DNA from: Paenibacillus hamazuiensis
GTDB taxonomy: Bacteria > Bacillota > Bacilli > Paenibacillales > NBRC-103111
DNA length: 64,000 bases
Direction: 5' to 3'
NCBI RefSeq assembly: GCF_023276405.1
Contig: NZ_JALRMO010000001.1
Location: 3,844,001 to 3,908,000 of the forward strand
In this document: piece by piece, positions 53,783 to 63,399 of the stretch
Numbering within the stretch: position 1 is the first letter of the stretch
Layout: the number at the start of each line of letters is the position of its first letter
Notes under the pieces: generated by a model
What the model was told of the DNA's origin: nothing
Database searches by the model: none
The model's input: the letters and a program-made list of their open reading frames with translations, nothing else
Made by a program: the position numbers and the translations under genes

Positions 53783-56112
53783 CGGCCTCCCTCCTTATCG
53801 GCCAAATGTGTTCGCCAAATGAGCTCCGGCGTCAGCGGCAGCCGGTTCAACTCGACTCCGGCGGCTGCGGATAAAGCGTTCGCCAGCGCCGGCGCCATCC
53901 CGATCGTGCCGTATTCCCCGATGCCGCGCGCTCCAAAGGGACCTTCCGCAAAAGGCGTCTCCACGAAGTCGACCAAATACTCCGGATTTTCCCCGAAGCG
54001 GATCAGCTTGTAGGTGCGAAGCTGCGCATTACGCACCACCCCCTCCTCGTTGAAGAAAAAGGCTTCACGGCTGGCAAAGCTCAGTCCCATGCTCATGCCG
54101 CCCATGATCTGGCCCCGCGCCGTCGCTTCGTTGATTACTTTTCCGGCGTCGAAAACCGATGCTGCTTTAAGGAACCTGTACGTGAACTCGCGTGTGTCGA
54201 ACTCGACCTCGACCGCCTGCGCGCCGACGGTCCACTGCGGACCGGGTATGCCTTTACCCGTTTCCGGATCGAGTATCGTGAGGAAATGGTACATGAATTT
54301 TCCGCGCCCGATCACCGGGTCGCCGGTGACGCTGCCGTCCGGATTTTTATAGCCGACCGCGACATCGCCGATTTCAAGACTGACTTCCGGGTTATCTTTG
54401 ACGTACACCTTGCCGTGGCCGACCTCCAGCTCCTCGGGAGACCGCTTCAGCACAAGCGACGCGTTTTGCTTGAGCTGGACAATGGCATCCTCCGCCGCAG
54501 CCAGCACGGCGCGTCCGACCATCATCGTGCTGCTGCTGGCCACCGTTTTCCAATGCTCCGGCGTAATCTGCGTATCGATGTCCATTTTGATATGTATCTC
54601 GTTTGCTTTCATTTTCATCCGTTCGGCGAGAATTTGCGTCATAATCGTGCGGTTGCCCTGCCCCAGCTCAACGGAGCCGACGCTCAAATTCAAGATGCCG
54701 TTATGATTGAACGTAATGATTGCACCGGAGCCTGCATCCATTGCGGCGCTCGACGTTTTCCAGACGCAAGCCATCCCCTTCACTCTCACCAGGTTCGGAC
54801 CTACCCGGGTGACCCGTCCTCCGTCCCAGCCGATGAGATCTTTCAGCTTGGCGATACACTCAGGCAGGTCGCCGACGTTGCTGCGGTCCAGCGGAGCTTG
54901 CGTCGGCGTCGTGTCGCCCGGGCGGATCGCGTTGAGAAGCCGCAGCTCCAGCGGGTCCATCCGCAGCTTTTTCGCAAGCATATCCATCATCCGCTCCATG
55001 CAAAAATGCGCCTCCGGATGGCCGAAGCCGCGAAACGAGGTGGCATAAGGATGGTTCGTGTACACGCAAAGCGAGTCGCACCATACGTTGTCGATCCGGT
55101 ATGGCCCCGTGCAGTCGACGGCTGCGGCTTTCGTCACAACCGCCCCCTGATCGGTATATCCGCCGGTATCGAACATGAAGGTTATCTCCGCTGCGGTCAG
55201 TCTTCCGTCCCGCGTCGCCCCGAGCTTCACCTTCGCTTCAAGCCCGATATGGCATGGAGAGCTGACCATGTCCGATTCGCGGGTATTGTTGATTTTGACC
55301 GGGCGGCCGCCGCACGCTTTTGAAGCAAGGTAGGCGATGTATTCGAGCTGAACCGAACCTTTCCCGCCGAATCCGCCGCCGACAAACGGCACATGCACGA
55401 TGACGTTCGATTCATCAACGCCAAAATACCGTTGAAACAAACGTTTGATGATATATGGGTCCTGCGTCGACGTCTGCACCTGAACGAGACCGCTCGGCAT
55501 CACCTCGGCGATGGAGCAGCGCGGTTCCATGGCGCTGTGATCGGACGTCGGAAAAGCGAACGTCGCTTCCACCGTCACTTCGCTGGCCGCCCAGCCTGCC
55601 TGCAAGTCGCCTTTGCGGATTTTGACATGGTTGCCGATGTTTGTACGGGGAACGGGGTATACGTCGCCGTAAATTTTGTAGCTGCCCAAATCTTCATGAA
55701 TCAAAGGGGCATCCGGCCGAAGTGCGCTGCTAGGCGAATTCACGACCGGCAGCGGCTCGAATTCGGCGCGGATCAGGCGGGAGGCCCGCTTTGCGATATG
55801 CTCCGATTCGGCCACCACCACGGCGATCGGCTCGCTGTAATAGCGCACCCTTTTGTAAGCCAAAGGAGGCCGGTCGGCAAGCACGCTGCCGGTAAGCACC
55901 GGGCAATAGTCGCCGGTAATGACGGCTATCACGCCGCTGACTTGCAGCGCTTGCGACGTGTCGATACGGATGATGTTCGCATGTGCGTAGGGGCTGGTAA
56001 CCAGCCAACCGTGCAAAATGCCGGGAGACTCGGTATCGTTCGTGTACTTTGCGAAACCGGTCACCTTGTCGCCCGATTCAACTCTGGGAATCGGTTTTCC
56101 AACCGTCTCCAA
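53779..56112 (-). CDS. Molybdenum hydroxylase, large Mo-binding subunit
   Basis: 777 aa from a TTG at 56112 with GGGAGG upstream; an ATG at 56154 is possible but has no ribosome site. Features: IPRVESGDKVTGFAKYTND, VPFVGGGFGGKGSVQLE, SFRGFGHPEAHFCMERMMD, GSVELGQGNRT, and the catalytic glutamate in GARGIGEYGTIG. Gene order Mo-FAD-FeS. No adjacent cofactor sulfuration (XdhC-type) or Mo-cofactor genes are in the window. It should hydroxylate an N-heterocycle or aldehyde; the substrate cannot be told (purines, nicotinate and aldehydes all remain possible). Confidence 0.92.
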   Translation of the reverse strand: METVGKPIPRVESGDKVTGFAKYTNDTESPGILHGWLVTSPYAHANIIRIDTSQALQVSGVIAVITGDYCPVLTGSVLADRPPLAYKRVRYYSEPIAVVVAESEHIAKRASRLIRAEFEPLPVVNSPSSALRPDAPLIHEDLGSYKIYGDVYPVPRTNIGNHVKIRKGDLQAGWAASEVTVEATFAFPTSDHSAMEPRCSIAEVMPSGLVQVQTSTQDPYIIKRLFQRYFGVDESNVIVHVPFVGGGFGGKGSVQLEYIAYLASKACGGRPVKINNTRESDMVSSPCHIGLEAKVKLGATRDGRLTAAEITFMFDTGGYTDQGAVVTKAAAVDCTGPYRIDNVWCDSLCVYTNHPYATSFRGFGHPEAHFCMERMMDMLAKKLRMDPLELRLLNAIRPGDTTPTQAPLDRSNVGDLPECIAKLKDLIGWDGGRVTRVGPNLVRVKGMACVWKTSSAAMDAGSGAIITFNHNGILNLSVGSVELGQGNRTIMTQILAERMKMKANEIHIKMDIDTQITPEHWKTVASSSTMMVGRAVLAAAEDAIVQLKQNASLVLKRSPEELEVGHGKVYVKDNPEVSLEIGDVAVGYKNPDGSVTGDPVIGRGKFMYHFLTILDPETGKGIPGPQWTVGAQAVEVEFDTREFTYRFLKAASVFDAGKVINEATARGQIMGGMSMGLSFASREAFFFNEEGVVRNAQLRTYKLIRFGENPEYLVDFVETPFAEGPFGARGIGEYGTIGMAPALANALSAAAGVELNRLPLTPELIWRTHLADKEGGR

Positions 56113-56371
56113 TCGGCCGCACCTCCCTGTTTTTTGGAGTTCGTTGGACAGCATGTTCTTGTACGCCGTACTGTTATACTGCTTCCTTCCATGGTCCTGT
56201 CCGTTGAAAACACCCTTTTACCATTCTATTTCCAAAGAAATTGTCCTATTCCGAAACCGCAAGCGGCGTTATAATGAGGGGAGAAGCGACAGAAACAAAA
56301 GCATAAGAGAGGAAGGAGCAAAAGCGGAAGGAAGACGGTGGGTCCATAATCATACAAGGAGCGATGTGCCA

Positions 56372-56779
56372 ATGATCAAACGTATCGGCCATGCGGCATA
56401 TATTGTGAAGGACATGGAAACGTCTTTACGTTTCTACTGCGGAGTGCTCGGTTTTCAAAAGGTGTTCGAGCTCCCCAAACCGGACGGAACGCCCGCGCTT
56501 ATTTATTTGAAGGTTGCCGAAGGTCAGTTTATCGAGCTGTTTTACGACGGCGTTCATCCATACGCGTTCAACCGCGACAACGTTGGGTATTATCATCTGT
56601 GCTTCGAGGTGGACGACATCCATAAGATCGCCGACCATTTGACCGCTCACGGTATCGATGTCTTTATCGGGCCGAAGCAAGGCCGTGACACGAACTGGCA
56701 GTGCTGGGTCAAGGACCCCGACGGGAACCGGATCGAGTTCATGCAGCTCAGCCCCGATTCACCTCAAGCGAAAGCATAA
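56372..56779 (+). CDS. VOC/glyoxalase-family protein
   Basis: 135 aa from the ATG at 56372 (AAGGAGCG upstream). IGHAAYIVKDMETSLRFYCGVLGFQKVFE and YHLCFEVDDIHKIADHLTAHGIDVF are two beta-alpha-beta-beta-beta modules. Metal ligands by family position: H7, E62-type, H83-type and E127-type in NRIEFMQ. Similar to lactoylglutathione lyase-like proteins; it may act on methylglyoxal conjugates or, by neighbourhood, not at all on sugars. TATAAT at 56270 is a possible -10. Confidence 0.88.
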   Translation: MIKRIGHAAYIVKDMETSLRFYCGVLGFQKVFELPKPDGTPALIYLKVAEGQFIELFYDGVHPYAFNRDNVGYYHLCFEVDDIHKIADHLTAHGIDVFIGPKQGRDTNWQCWVKDPDGNRIEFMQLSPDSPQAKA

Positions 56780-56824
56780 CGCGGACGGTTGGCCCGGAGG
56801 CGCATGCAGGCAGCAGCGGATAGC

Positions 56825-56874
56825 AAAAAGGCAGTCCCGATCGCCCGATTACAGGCGAAAGGAGCTGCCTTTTT
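56825..56874. terminator. Bidirectional intrinsic terminator between VOC and araA genes
   Basis: Exact 10-bp arms AAAAAGGCAG (56825-56834) and CTGCCTTTTT (56865-56874), with GGCG/CGCC pairing inside. T5 ends it in both directions. Confidence 0.8.
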
Positions 56875-56883
56875 CACTTCAAC

Positions 56884-58371
56884 TTATCTTAGCCGCCAAG
56901 CGAGATCGCTCAAACGAAGCTCATTGCGCAGCGCGAGCGGGGACGTGTTTTTATCGATGATGACGCATTCGATGCCGGTCATTTCGGCGAAGTCGAGCAG
57001 GTTTTCCGTCGTCACCTTGTACGAAAAGCCGGTATGGTGCGCGCCGCCGGCCAAAATCCACGACTCCACGCCGTCCTTCAGGTTCGGCTGCACCTTCCAC
57101 AGCACGCGGGCGACCGGCAGCTTCGGCATCGCCCTGTCCGGCTGCACCGCGTCGACTTCGTTCACGAGCAGACGGAAGCGATTGCCGAGGTGGATGATCG
57201 ACGCGTTCAGCGCAGCGCCGGAACGGCCGTCGAACACCATGCGCGCCGGATCTTCCTTGCCGCCGATGCCGAGCGGGTGCACCTCAAGGCGAGGTTTGTT
57301 CGCCGCGATCGTCGGGCAAATCTCCAGCATGTGCGCGCCGAGCACGAGCTCGTTGTTCGGATCGAGATGGTAGGTGTAATCCTCCATGAAGGAAGTGCCT
57401 TCGTTGTTCGCGATAATTTTCATCAAACGCACCAGCGCCGCCGTTTTCCAGTCGCCTTCGCCGCCGAAGCCGTAGCCCTGCTCCATCAACCGCTGTACGG
57501 CAAGTCCCGGAAGCTGCTTCAGGCCGTGCAGATCCTCGAACGTCGTCGTGAACGCCCCGAATCCGCCTTCCTCCAAAAATGACTTAAGCCCCAGCTCGAT
57601 CCGGGCCTGGTAACGGATCGCATCGCGTTTCGCGCCTTCCCGCGCATCGGCCGCGAATTCATAGCGGTCCTCGTACTCCTCCATCAAACGGTTCAGATCC
57701 GCATCGGATACCGCGTTGACGCGCTGCACGAGATCCCCTACGCCGTAACCATTGATCGACCAGCCGAACTGGATTTGCGCCTCGACCTTGTCGCCTTCGG
57801 TCACCGCCACCTCGCGCATGTTGTCGCCGAAGCGCGCCACCTTCAGCTGGCGGCTTTCCGCAAAGCTGACGGCGGTGCGCATCCAGCTGCCGATCCGCCC
57901 GCGAACGGCGGCGTCTTCCCAGTAGCCGACGACGACTTTGCGGGCGATGCCCATGCGCGCGCCGATAAAGCCGTACTCGCGGTCGCCGTGCGCAGCCTGA
58001 TTGAGGTTCATGAAATCCATGTCGATCGTTTCCCATGGAATATCGCGGTTGTACTGCGTCGCCAAGTGCAGCAGCGGCTTCTGCAGCTGCGACAGGCCGG
58101 CGATCCACATTTTGGCCGGGGAGAACGTATGCATCCAGGTGATGATTCCGGCGCAGCTGTCGTCGCCATTCGCTTCGATGATCAAACGGCGAATCGCATC
58201 CGGCGTCGTCAGCACCTCTTTGAATACGAGATGGAACGGGATGCTTGCGTCGCGATCGAGGCCTTCGACCATCGTGCGCGAATGCCGCTCAACCTGCTCG
58301 AGCGTCTCCGGGCCGTACAAATGCTGGCTGCCCGTCACGAACCAAAACTGATAAGGTTTCACTTTGAACAT
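56884..58371 (-). CDS. araA: L-arabinose isomerase
   Basis: 495 aa, full length. It converts L-arabinose to L-ribulose, manganese-dependent, cytoplasmic. [21 protein letters not shown] is the family start. Metal and catalytic glutamates lie in [13 protein letters not shown] and [13 protein letters not shown], the histidines in that stretch and in [10 protein letters not shown]. Third gene of the araDBA operon (50 bp after araB) under AraR control. The terminator at 56825 ends it. Confidence 0.97.
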   Translation of the reverse strand: MFKVKPYQFWFVTGSQHLYGPETLEQVERHSRTMVEGLDRDASIPFHLVFKEVLTTPDAIRRLIIEANGDDSCAGIITWMHTFSPAKMWIAGLSQLQKPLLHLATQYNRDIPWETIDMDFMNLNQAAHGDREYGFIGARMGIARKVVVGYWEDAAVRGRIGSWMRTAVSFAESRQLKVARFGDNMREVAVTEGDKVEAQIQFGWSINGYGVGDLVQRVNAVSDADLNRLMEEYEDRYEFAADAREGAKRDAIRYQARIELGLKSFLEEGGFGAFTTTFEDLHGLKQLPGLAVQRLMEQGYGFGGEGDWKTAALVRLMKIIANNEGTSFMEDYTYHLDPNNELVLGAHMLEICPTIAANKPRLEVHPLGIGGKEDPARMVFDGRSGAALNASIIHLGNRFRLLVNEVDAVQPDRAMPKLPVARVLWKVQPNLKDGVESWILAGGAHHTGFSYKVTTENLLDFAEMTGIECVIIDKNTSPLALRNELRLSDLAWRLR

Positions 58372-58420
58372 GGAATGAGTCCTCCTGAACTATGTTTAAT
58401 TTTCCATATAAAAATCCCGC

Positions 58421-60094
58421 TTAATGGGCGGCCTGCTCCTTCATCGCCTTGAGACGCTTCATCACGTTGTTTTCGCCGCGTCCGAAATAATCGTGCAGCT
58501 TCGTATACTCCTGGTACAGCTGCTCGTAGACGGCGACGTTTTCCGGAATCGGCTTGAACGACTCCTCGCGGACGCGCGCCATTTGCTTGGCCGCATCGAC
58601 GATCGAATCGTAGCCGCCTTTCTCCTTGCCGGCCGCCACCGCGCCGAACATCGCCGCGCCGAGCGCCGGTGTCTGCTTCGAAGCCGCAACCTTGATCTCG
58701 CGGTTCGTCACGTCGGCGTAAATCTGCATCAGCAGCCGGTTTTTCTGCGGCAGCCCGCCGCAGGCGTACAGCTCATTCACTTCCACTCCGTTCGAGTGAA
58801 ACGCGTCGATGATTTTGCGCGTGCCGAACGCGGTCGCCTCCAGCAGCGTGCGGTAAATTTCCTCCGGCTTGGTGAGCAGCGTGCAGCCGATGAGCAGCCC
58901 CGTCAAATCGGTATCGACGAGCACCGAGCGGTTGCCGTTCCACCAGTCGAGCGCGAGCAGCCCCGTCTCGCCCGGCTTGTAGGCGGATGCCTTTTTCTCC
59001 AGCCATTCATGAACGCTGACGCCTTCCGCCTGAGCCGCTTCCTTCACGTAAGCCGGAACCGCTTCCTCCACATACCACTCGAAAATATCCCCGACCGCCG
59101 ATTGGCCTGCCTCATACCCGAAATAACCCGGAATAATGCCGTCTTCCACGACGCCGCACATGCCTTCGACCTGTTTCTCCTCTTCGCCGAGCAGCATATG
59201 GCAAATCGAGGTGCCCATCGCCATGACCAGCTTGCCCGGCGTCACGACGCCGACTCCCGGCACGGCGGCATGCGCGTCGACATTGCCGACGGCGACGGCC
59301 GTGCCCGCCTTCAGGCCCATCATCTCCGCCATCTCGGCGGTCAGCTCGCCCGCTTTCGTGCCGAGCGGCACGATTTCGCCGCGCAGCTTCGTCTCGGTCA
59401 GGTTGGCCAGCCGCGGGTCGAGCTCCATGAAAAATTCCCGGCTCGGATAGCCGTCCTGTTTGTGCCAAATCGACTTGTACCCCGCGGTGCAGCTGTTGCG
59501 CGTCACTTGTCCGGTCATCTTGTAGACGACCCAGTCGGTCGCTTCGAGGAAACGGTCCGTCTGATTGTAAATGTCCGGCGCCTCGTTCAAAATTTGCCAC
59601 ACCTTCGCGACCATCCATTCGGACGAAATTTTGCCGCCGTACCGGGGCAGCCACACTTCGCCGAGATTTGCCGCGATCTCGTTGATCAGGTTCGCTTCGT
59701 CCTGCGCCGCATGATGCTTCCACAGCTTCACCCAGCTGTGCGGGTTGTCCTTGAAGGCGGGCAGCAGGCAAAGCGGCTCTCCCGCTTCGTTCACCGGCAG
59801 CATCGTGCACGCGGTAAAATCGATGCCGATGCCGATCACATCGGCCGGATCGATGCCGGATTCGCGCACAACGGCCGGTACCGAGCGGCGCAGCACCTCG
59901 ATGTAGTCCGCCGGATGCTGCAGCGCCCAGTCGTGCTCCAGCTTCACGCCCGACTCCGGCAGCACCTCGTCGATGACCTGGTGCGGATAAGGCGTGACGT
60001 GGTCCGCCACCTCCGTCCCGTCCGCAAGGTCAACCAGGACGGCGCGTCCGGACTGAGTACCGTAGTCAATGCCGATCGCATATTTTTTCCCCAT
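58421..60094 (-). CDS. araB: L-ribulokinase
   Basis: 557 aa, FGGY kinase family. [23 protein letters not shown] is the phosphate-binding start, [15 protein letters not shown] the second core motif, and [14 protein letters not shown] the ATPase-side segment. It phosphorylates L-ribulose to L-ribulose 5-phosphate. Forty-seven bp separate it from araD upstream and 49 bp from araA downstream. Confidence 0.96.
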   Translation of the reverse strand: MGKKYAIGIDYGTQSGRAVLVDLADGTEVADHVTPYPHQVIDEVLPESGVKLEHDWALQHPADYIEVLRRSVPAVVRESGIDPADVIGIGIDFTACTMLPVNEAGEPLCLLPAFKDNPHSWVKLWKHHAAQDEANLINEIAANLGEVWLPRYGGKISSEWMVAKVWQILNEAPDIYNQTDRFLEATDWVVYKMTGQVTRNSCTAGYKSIWHKQDGYPSREFFMELDPRLANLTETKLRGEIVPLGTKAGELTAEMAEMMGLKAGTAVAVGNVDAHAAVPGVGVVTPGKLVMAMGTSICHMLLGEEEKQVEGMCGVVEDGIIPGYFGYEAGQSAVGDIFEWYVEEAVPAYVKEAAQAEGVSVHEWLEKKASAYKPGETGLLALDWWNGNRSVLVDTDLTGLLIGCTLLTKPEEIYRTLLEATAFGTRKIIDAFHSNGVEVNELYACGGLPQKNRLLMQIYADVTNREIKVAASKQTPALGAAMFGAVAAGKEKGGYDSIVDAAKQMARVREESFKPIPENVAVYEQLYQEYTKLHDYFGRGENNVMKRLKAMKEQAAH

Positions 60095-60141
60095 AAGTCA
60101 GCTTCCCTTCTATATGAAATCGCAGCCTCCAGCTGGAGCTG

Positions 60142-60837
60142 TCAGCTCTTGCTCTGTCCGTAATAGGCATTGGCCCCGTGCTTGCGCAAAAAATGTCTGT
60201 CCAGCAAGTTCTGGTCCATAGGCGGCACATTCGGCTTCAGCATAAGGGTACGCGAGGCGATTTTCGCCACTTCCTCCAGCACGACCGCGTTGTGCAGCGC
60301 GTTATGCGCATCCTTGCCCCATGTAAACGGCGCGTGGCTGTTCACGAGCACTCCCGGAACCATCATCGGGTCGAGTTCGCGAAACGTTTCGACAATTACG
60401 TTGCCTGTCTCGAGCTCATAGGCGCCCTTGATCTCCTGCTCCGTCATCGCTCTCGTGCACGGCACCTCGCCGTAAAAATAATCCGCATGCGTCGTACCGA
60501 GCGCCGGAATGCCGAGACCCGCCTGCGCCCAGCTCGTCGCCCACGGGGAGTGCGTGTGAACGATCCCGCCGATTTTCTCAAACGCCTTGTATAAAACGAG
60601 GTGCGTCGGCGTGTCGGAGGACGGCTTCAGCTTGCCTTCCACCACGTTGCCGTCCAGATCGACCACGACCATGTCGTCTCTCTTCAGCTCTTCATACGGC
60701 ACGCCGCTCGGCTTGATCACGACAAACCCTTCGCTGCGGTCGATACCGCTTACATTTCCCCAAGTAAACGTGACCATCCGGTACTTCGGCAAATCGAGAT
60801 TCGCCTCCAGCACCTCCTGCTTCAACTGCTCCAGCAT
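60142..60837 (-). CDS. araD: L-ribulose-5-phosphate 4-epimerase
   Basis: 231 aa from the ATG at 60837 (GGGAGAGGG upstream); the frame is open further upstream but would run into the AraR box. Zinc ligands in [14 protein letters not shown] and the later [17 protein letters not shown] is the typical substrate loop. It yields D-xylulose 5-phosphate for the pentose phosphate pathway. First gene of the araDBA operon; the AraR box and promoter lie at 60880-60902. Confidence 0.96.
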   Translation of the reverse strand: MLEQLKQEVLEANLDLPKYRMVTFTWGNVSGIDRSEGFVVIKPSGVPYEELKRDDMVVVDLDGNVVEGKLKPSSDTPTHLVLYKAFEKIGGIVHTHSPWATSWAQAGLGIPALGTTHADYFYGEVPCTRAMTEQEIKGAYELETGNVIVETFRELDPMMVPGVLVNSHAPFTWGKDAHNALHNAVVLEEVAKIASRTLMLKPNVPPMDQNLLDRHFLRKHGANAYYGQSKS

Positions 60838-60879
60838 GCTGTACACCCTCTCCCTTCGCATAAAAACTGTTCCGTTTTC

Positions 60880-60902
60880 ATTATATACTTGTACGTACAT
60901 TT
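60880..60902 (-). promoter_or_regulatory. AraR box and -10 of araDBA
   Basis: ACTTGTACGTACATTT (60887-60902) contains the symmetric TGTACGTACA of AraR operators. It lies directly upstream of the minus-strand -10 TATAAT (60885-60880), in the spacer, where AraR would block initiation. Confidence 0.8.
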
Positions 60903-60921
60903 ATTCCACACTTTTTTCGCT

Positions 60922-60961
60922 AAAAAAATAACCTGTCCGTACCTCTTGTGACGGACAGGTT
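60922..60961 (-). terminator. Terminator of araR
   Basis: Exact 11-bp stem (AACCTGTCCGT / ACGGACAGGTT) followed on the minus strand by TTATTTTTTT. It insulates araR from the araDBA promoter 20 bp further on. Confidence 0.85.
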
Positions 60962-61032
60962 GAGGCTGTCGATTAATCGGCGGGACAGGCCAAGGAATTG
61001 ACTTCAAAGCTTGGGCATGCGACAGCCTCGGG

Positions 61033-62121
61033 TTATACGGCTCCGGTCGAGTCCCGCTCGACCAGCTCGGGTGTATAGACGATATCGCCGGCATGGGCCG
61101 CATCCCGCTTGTCGATCATCTGCAGCAGCAGGCGCGCCGCATCCTCGCCCATCTTCGTTTTCGGGTGAGCGAGCGTCGTCAGCTTCACCTCGGTCGCTGT
61201 CGCCAGCGGAGAATCGTCGAAGCCGATGACGGACAGGTCGCCCGGCACGCTCAGGCCCAGACGGCGCACCGCCTCCAGCAGATGGACGGCCAGCTCGTCG
61301 TTGTAGCAAACAAGCGCGGTCGGCCGCTCCTCGCCGGCCAGCATCGACAAAGCCGCTTCGAACGGCTTCGTCGCTTTCTCTTCCGTGGCGTACGGGATCA
61401 CCGTATCGGGATGAAACGGCAGCCCGCCCTCGCGCAGCGCGCGAACGAAGCCCTTCAGCCGCCTCGTTCCCTGCAAATCGTCGGTTTTGAAAAAACCGGC
61501 GATCCTGCGGTGCCCGAGCTGAATCAGCCGGCTGGCAGCCCTATAGCCTCCAACCTCGTCGTCTACCCGCAGGCACGGGCAATCGAGCTCCGGATACCGC
61601 TCGTTGATCATCAGGAACGGAATATTTTTCGCCTGCAAGGACAAATAGAGCGGCAAGTTCGGATTGCCCTGCGCGCTTTTTGTCGGCTCGATGATCAGGC
61701 CCCGTACAGGCTGACCGAGCAAGAGGCGCAGGCTTTCCGTTTCCTTCGCCTTGTCGTTGTCGGTGCTCGACAGCATCAGGTTGTACCCCTTGCTGCGCAG
61801 CAGCGACTCCGCTCCGCGCACGATATGGGGGAATATATAGTCCGATATATATGTCGTCATCATGCCGATCAGCAGCATATCATGAACCGGCTTCGTCTGC
61901 GTATCGGAGACGAACGTGCCTCTTCCCTGCACCCGGTAAAGCCAGCCCTCCTTCTCCAGCTCGCCGAGCGTCTGGCGCACCGTCTGCCTGCTCATTCGGA
62001 ACATCCCGGCAATCTCGTGCTCGGAAGGCATCTGCTCGTTCGCCTTAAATTTGCCGGAGTTCAGCCACTGCATGATCTCCTGCTTCAGTTGTACATATTT
62101 GGGAGTCGTCTTATCCGCCAT
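61033..62121 (-). CDS. araR: AraR arabinose-responsive repressor (GntR + LacI-type domain)
   Basis: 362 aa from the ATG at 62121 (GAGGTGCGG upstream). Winged helix of GntR type: KYVQLKQEIMQWLNSGKFKANEQMPSEHEIAGMFRMSRQTVRQTLGELEKEGW (residues about 8-60). The rest is a LacI/periplasmic-binding-like effector domain (LLIGMMTTYISDYIF, GYRAASRLIQLGHRRIAGFF, VIGFDDSPLATA). L-arabinose should release it from its boxes, seen at araD and at its own promoter. Confidence 0.94.
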   Translation of the reverse strand: MADKTTPKYVQLKQEIMQWLNSGKFKANEQMPSEHEIAGMFRMSRQTVRQTLGELEKEGWLYRVQGRGTFVSDTQTKPVHDMLLIGMMTTYISDYIFPHIVRGAESLLRSKGYNLMLSSTDNDKAKETESLRLLLGQPVRGLIIEPTKSAQGNPNLPLYLSLQAKNIPFLMINERYPELDCPCLRVDDEVGGYRAASRLIQLGHRRIAGFFKTDDLQGTRRLKGFVRALREGGLPFHPDTVIPYATEEKATKPFEAALSMLAGEERPTALVCYNDELAVHLLEAVRRLGLSVPGDLSVIGFDDSPLATATEVKLTTLAHPKTKMGEDAARLLLQMIDKRDAAHAGDIVYTPELVERDSTGAV

Positions 62122-62161
62122 GCCGCACCTCAAAACCCGCATTCGCAATTGTTTTCCATTC

Positions 62162-62193
62162 ATTATACCAGCGGATCACTTGTATGTACATGG
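62162..62193 (-). promoter_or_regulatory. AraR box and promoter of araR
   Basis: ACTTGTATGTACATGG (62178-62193) is an imperfect AraR box. It overlaps the minus-strand -35 TGTACA, which is 17 bp from the -10 TATAAT (62167-62162). This supports autorepression. Confidence 0.7.
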
Positions 62194-62231
62194 CGAATAT
62201 GAAATCAGCCTATAACCGTACAAGCTGCAGA

Positions 62232-63395
62232 TCAGTTGGTCTTCGATTTATTGTAAATGTCGAAGCCTACGGCGAGCAGCAGCACCAGCCCTTTGATGCC
62301 CTGCTGCCAGTCGATGCCGAGACCGATGAGCGACATCCCGTTGTTCATCACGCCCATGACAAGTCCGCCGATCATCGCACCGACGACCGTCCCGACGCCG
62401 CCGGAAGCGGACGCGCCGCCGATAAAGCAGGCGGCAATCGCGTCCAGCTCGAAATTGACGCCGGCTTTCGGCGTCGCCGCATTGAGCCGTGCCGCAAAAA
62501 TAATGCCGGACAACGCTGCGAGCACGCCCATATTGACGAATACCCAAAACGTCACCCGCTTTGTTTTGACCCCGGACAAACCCGCCGCCTTCTCGTTTCC
62601 GCCAAGCGCGTAAACGTGCCGGCCCATCACAGTTCTGCCCGTCACATACGTATAAATCACAATCAGCAAAAACATCAGAATCAAAATATTCGGAATTCCT
62701 TCATAGGTGGCCAGCACGTAAGTAAACACATTAATAATAACGACAAGAGCGAGCAATTTGGCCCAAAACAGCCCGGACGGCATCACTTCAAATTGATAGC
62801 TGAGCTGCGCGCTGCGGGTTCTCCATTCGCTGACAATGAGCAGTACCGACAGCACGATGCCGATCAGTATCGTCAGCCCGTGCAGCTCCCCCAAATGAAA
62901 CCCGGCCGGAAGGAAGCCGGAGCTGATGCCCTGGAACATTTTCGGATATGGCGCAATCGACTGGCCTTTCAGGACAATCATCGTCAGGCCGCGGAACAGC
63001 AGCATGCCGGCCAGCGTCACGATAAACGAAGGGATGCGGACATACGCGATCCAATATCCCTGCCAGGCCCCGACCAGAGCGCCGATCAGCAGGCAAACGA
63101 TCAGCGCCGGGATGACCGGCATTTTCATCGTGACCATCAAAATGGCGGACACCGCACCGACGAAAGCGGCTACGGAACCGACGGACAAATCGATGTGCCC
63201 TGTAATGATGACCAGCACCATCCCGATCGCCAGCACCAGGATATAGCTGTTTTGCAAAATCAGATTCGTAATATTTAGCGGCTTCAGGAGAATGCCGTCG
63301 GACATTATTTGAAAAAACAGCGAGATGAACACAAGCGCGATGATCATCCCGTATTGACGGATGTTGCTTTTGAATAAATTTGCTATCGTAGCCAT
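62232..63395 (-). CDS. Monosaccharide ABC transporter permease (MmsB/GguB/XylH-like)
   Basis: 387 aa, about ten membrane segments. AIGMVLVIITGHIDLSVGSVAAF and the later AACFIGGASASGGVGTVVGAMIGGLVMGVMNNGMSLIG are the BPD_transp_2 motifs of ribose/xylose/arabinose permeases. The length above 380 residues is that of the GguB/MmsB group rather than RbsC. Four bp separate it from the ATPase gene. With araR downstream and araDBA next, arabinose import is the likely job, though xylose or galactose cannot be excluded. Confidence 0.9.
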   Translation of the reverse strand: MATIANLFKSNIRQYGMIIALVFISLFFQIMSDGILLKPLNITNLILQNSYILVLAIGMVLVIITGHIDLSVGSVAAFVGAVSAILMVTMKMPVIPALIVCLLIGALVGAWQGYWIAYVRIPSFIVTLAGMLLFRGLTMIVLKGQSIAPYPKMFQGISSGFLPAGFHLGELHGLTILIGIVLSVLLIVSEWRTRSAQLSYQFEVMPSGLFWAKLLALVVIINVFTYVLATYEGIPNILILMFLLIVIYTYVTGRTVMGRHVYALGGNEKAAGLSGVKTKRVTFWVFVNMGVLAALSGIIFAARLNAATPKAGVNFELDAIAACFIGGASASGGVGTVVGAMIGGLVMGVMNNGMSLIGLGIDWQQGIKGLVLLLAVGFDIYNKSKTN

Positions 63396-63399
63396 ACGA

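Noticed and set aside
54286-55323. Long plus-strand frame inside the Mo-hydroxylase gene
   Set aside because: Opposite to a fully supported large subunit, no ribosome site, and an arginine/histidine-rich shadow composition.
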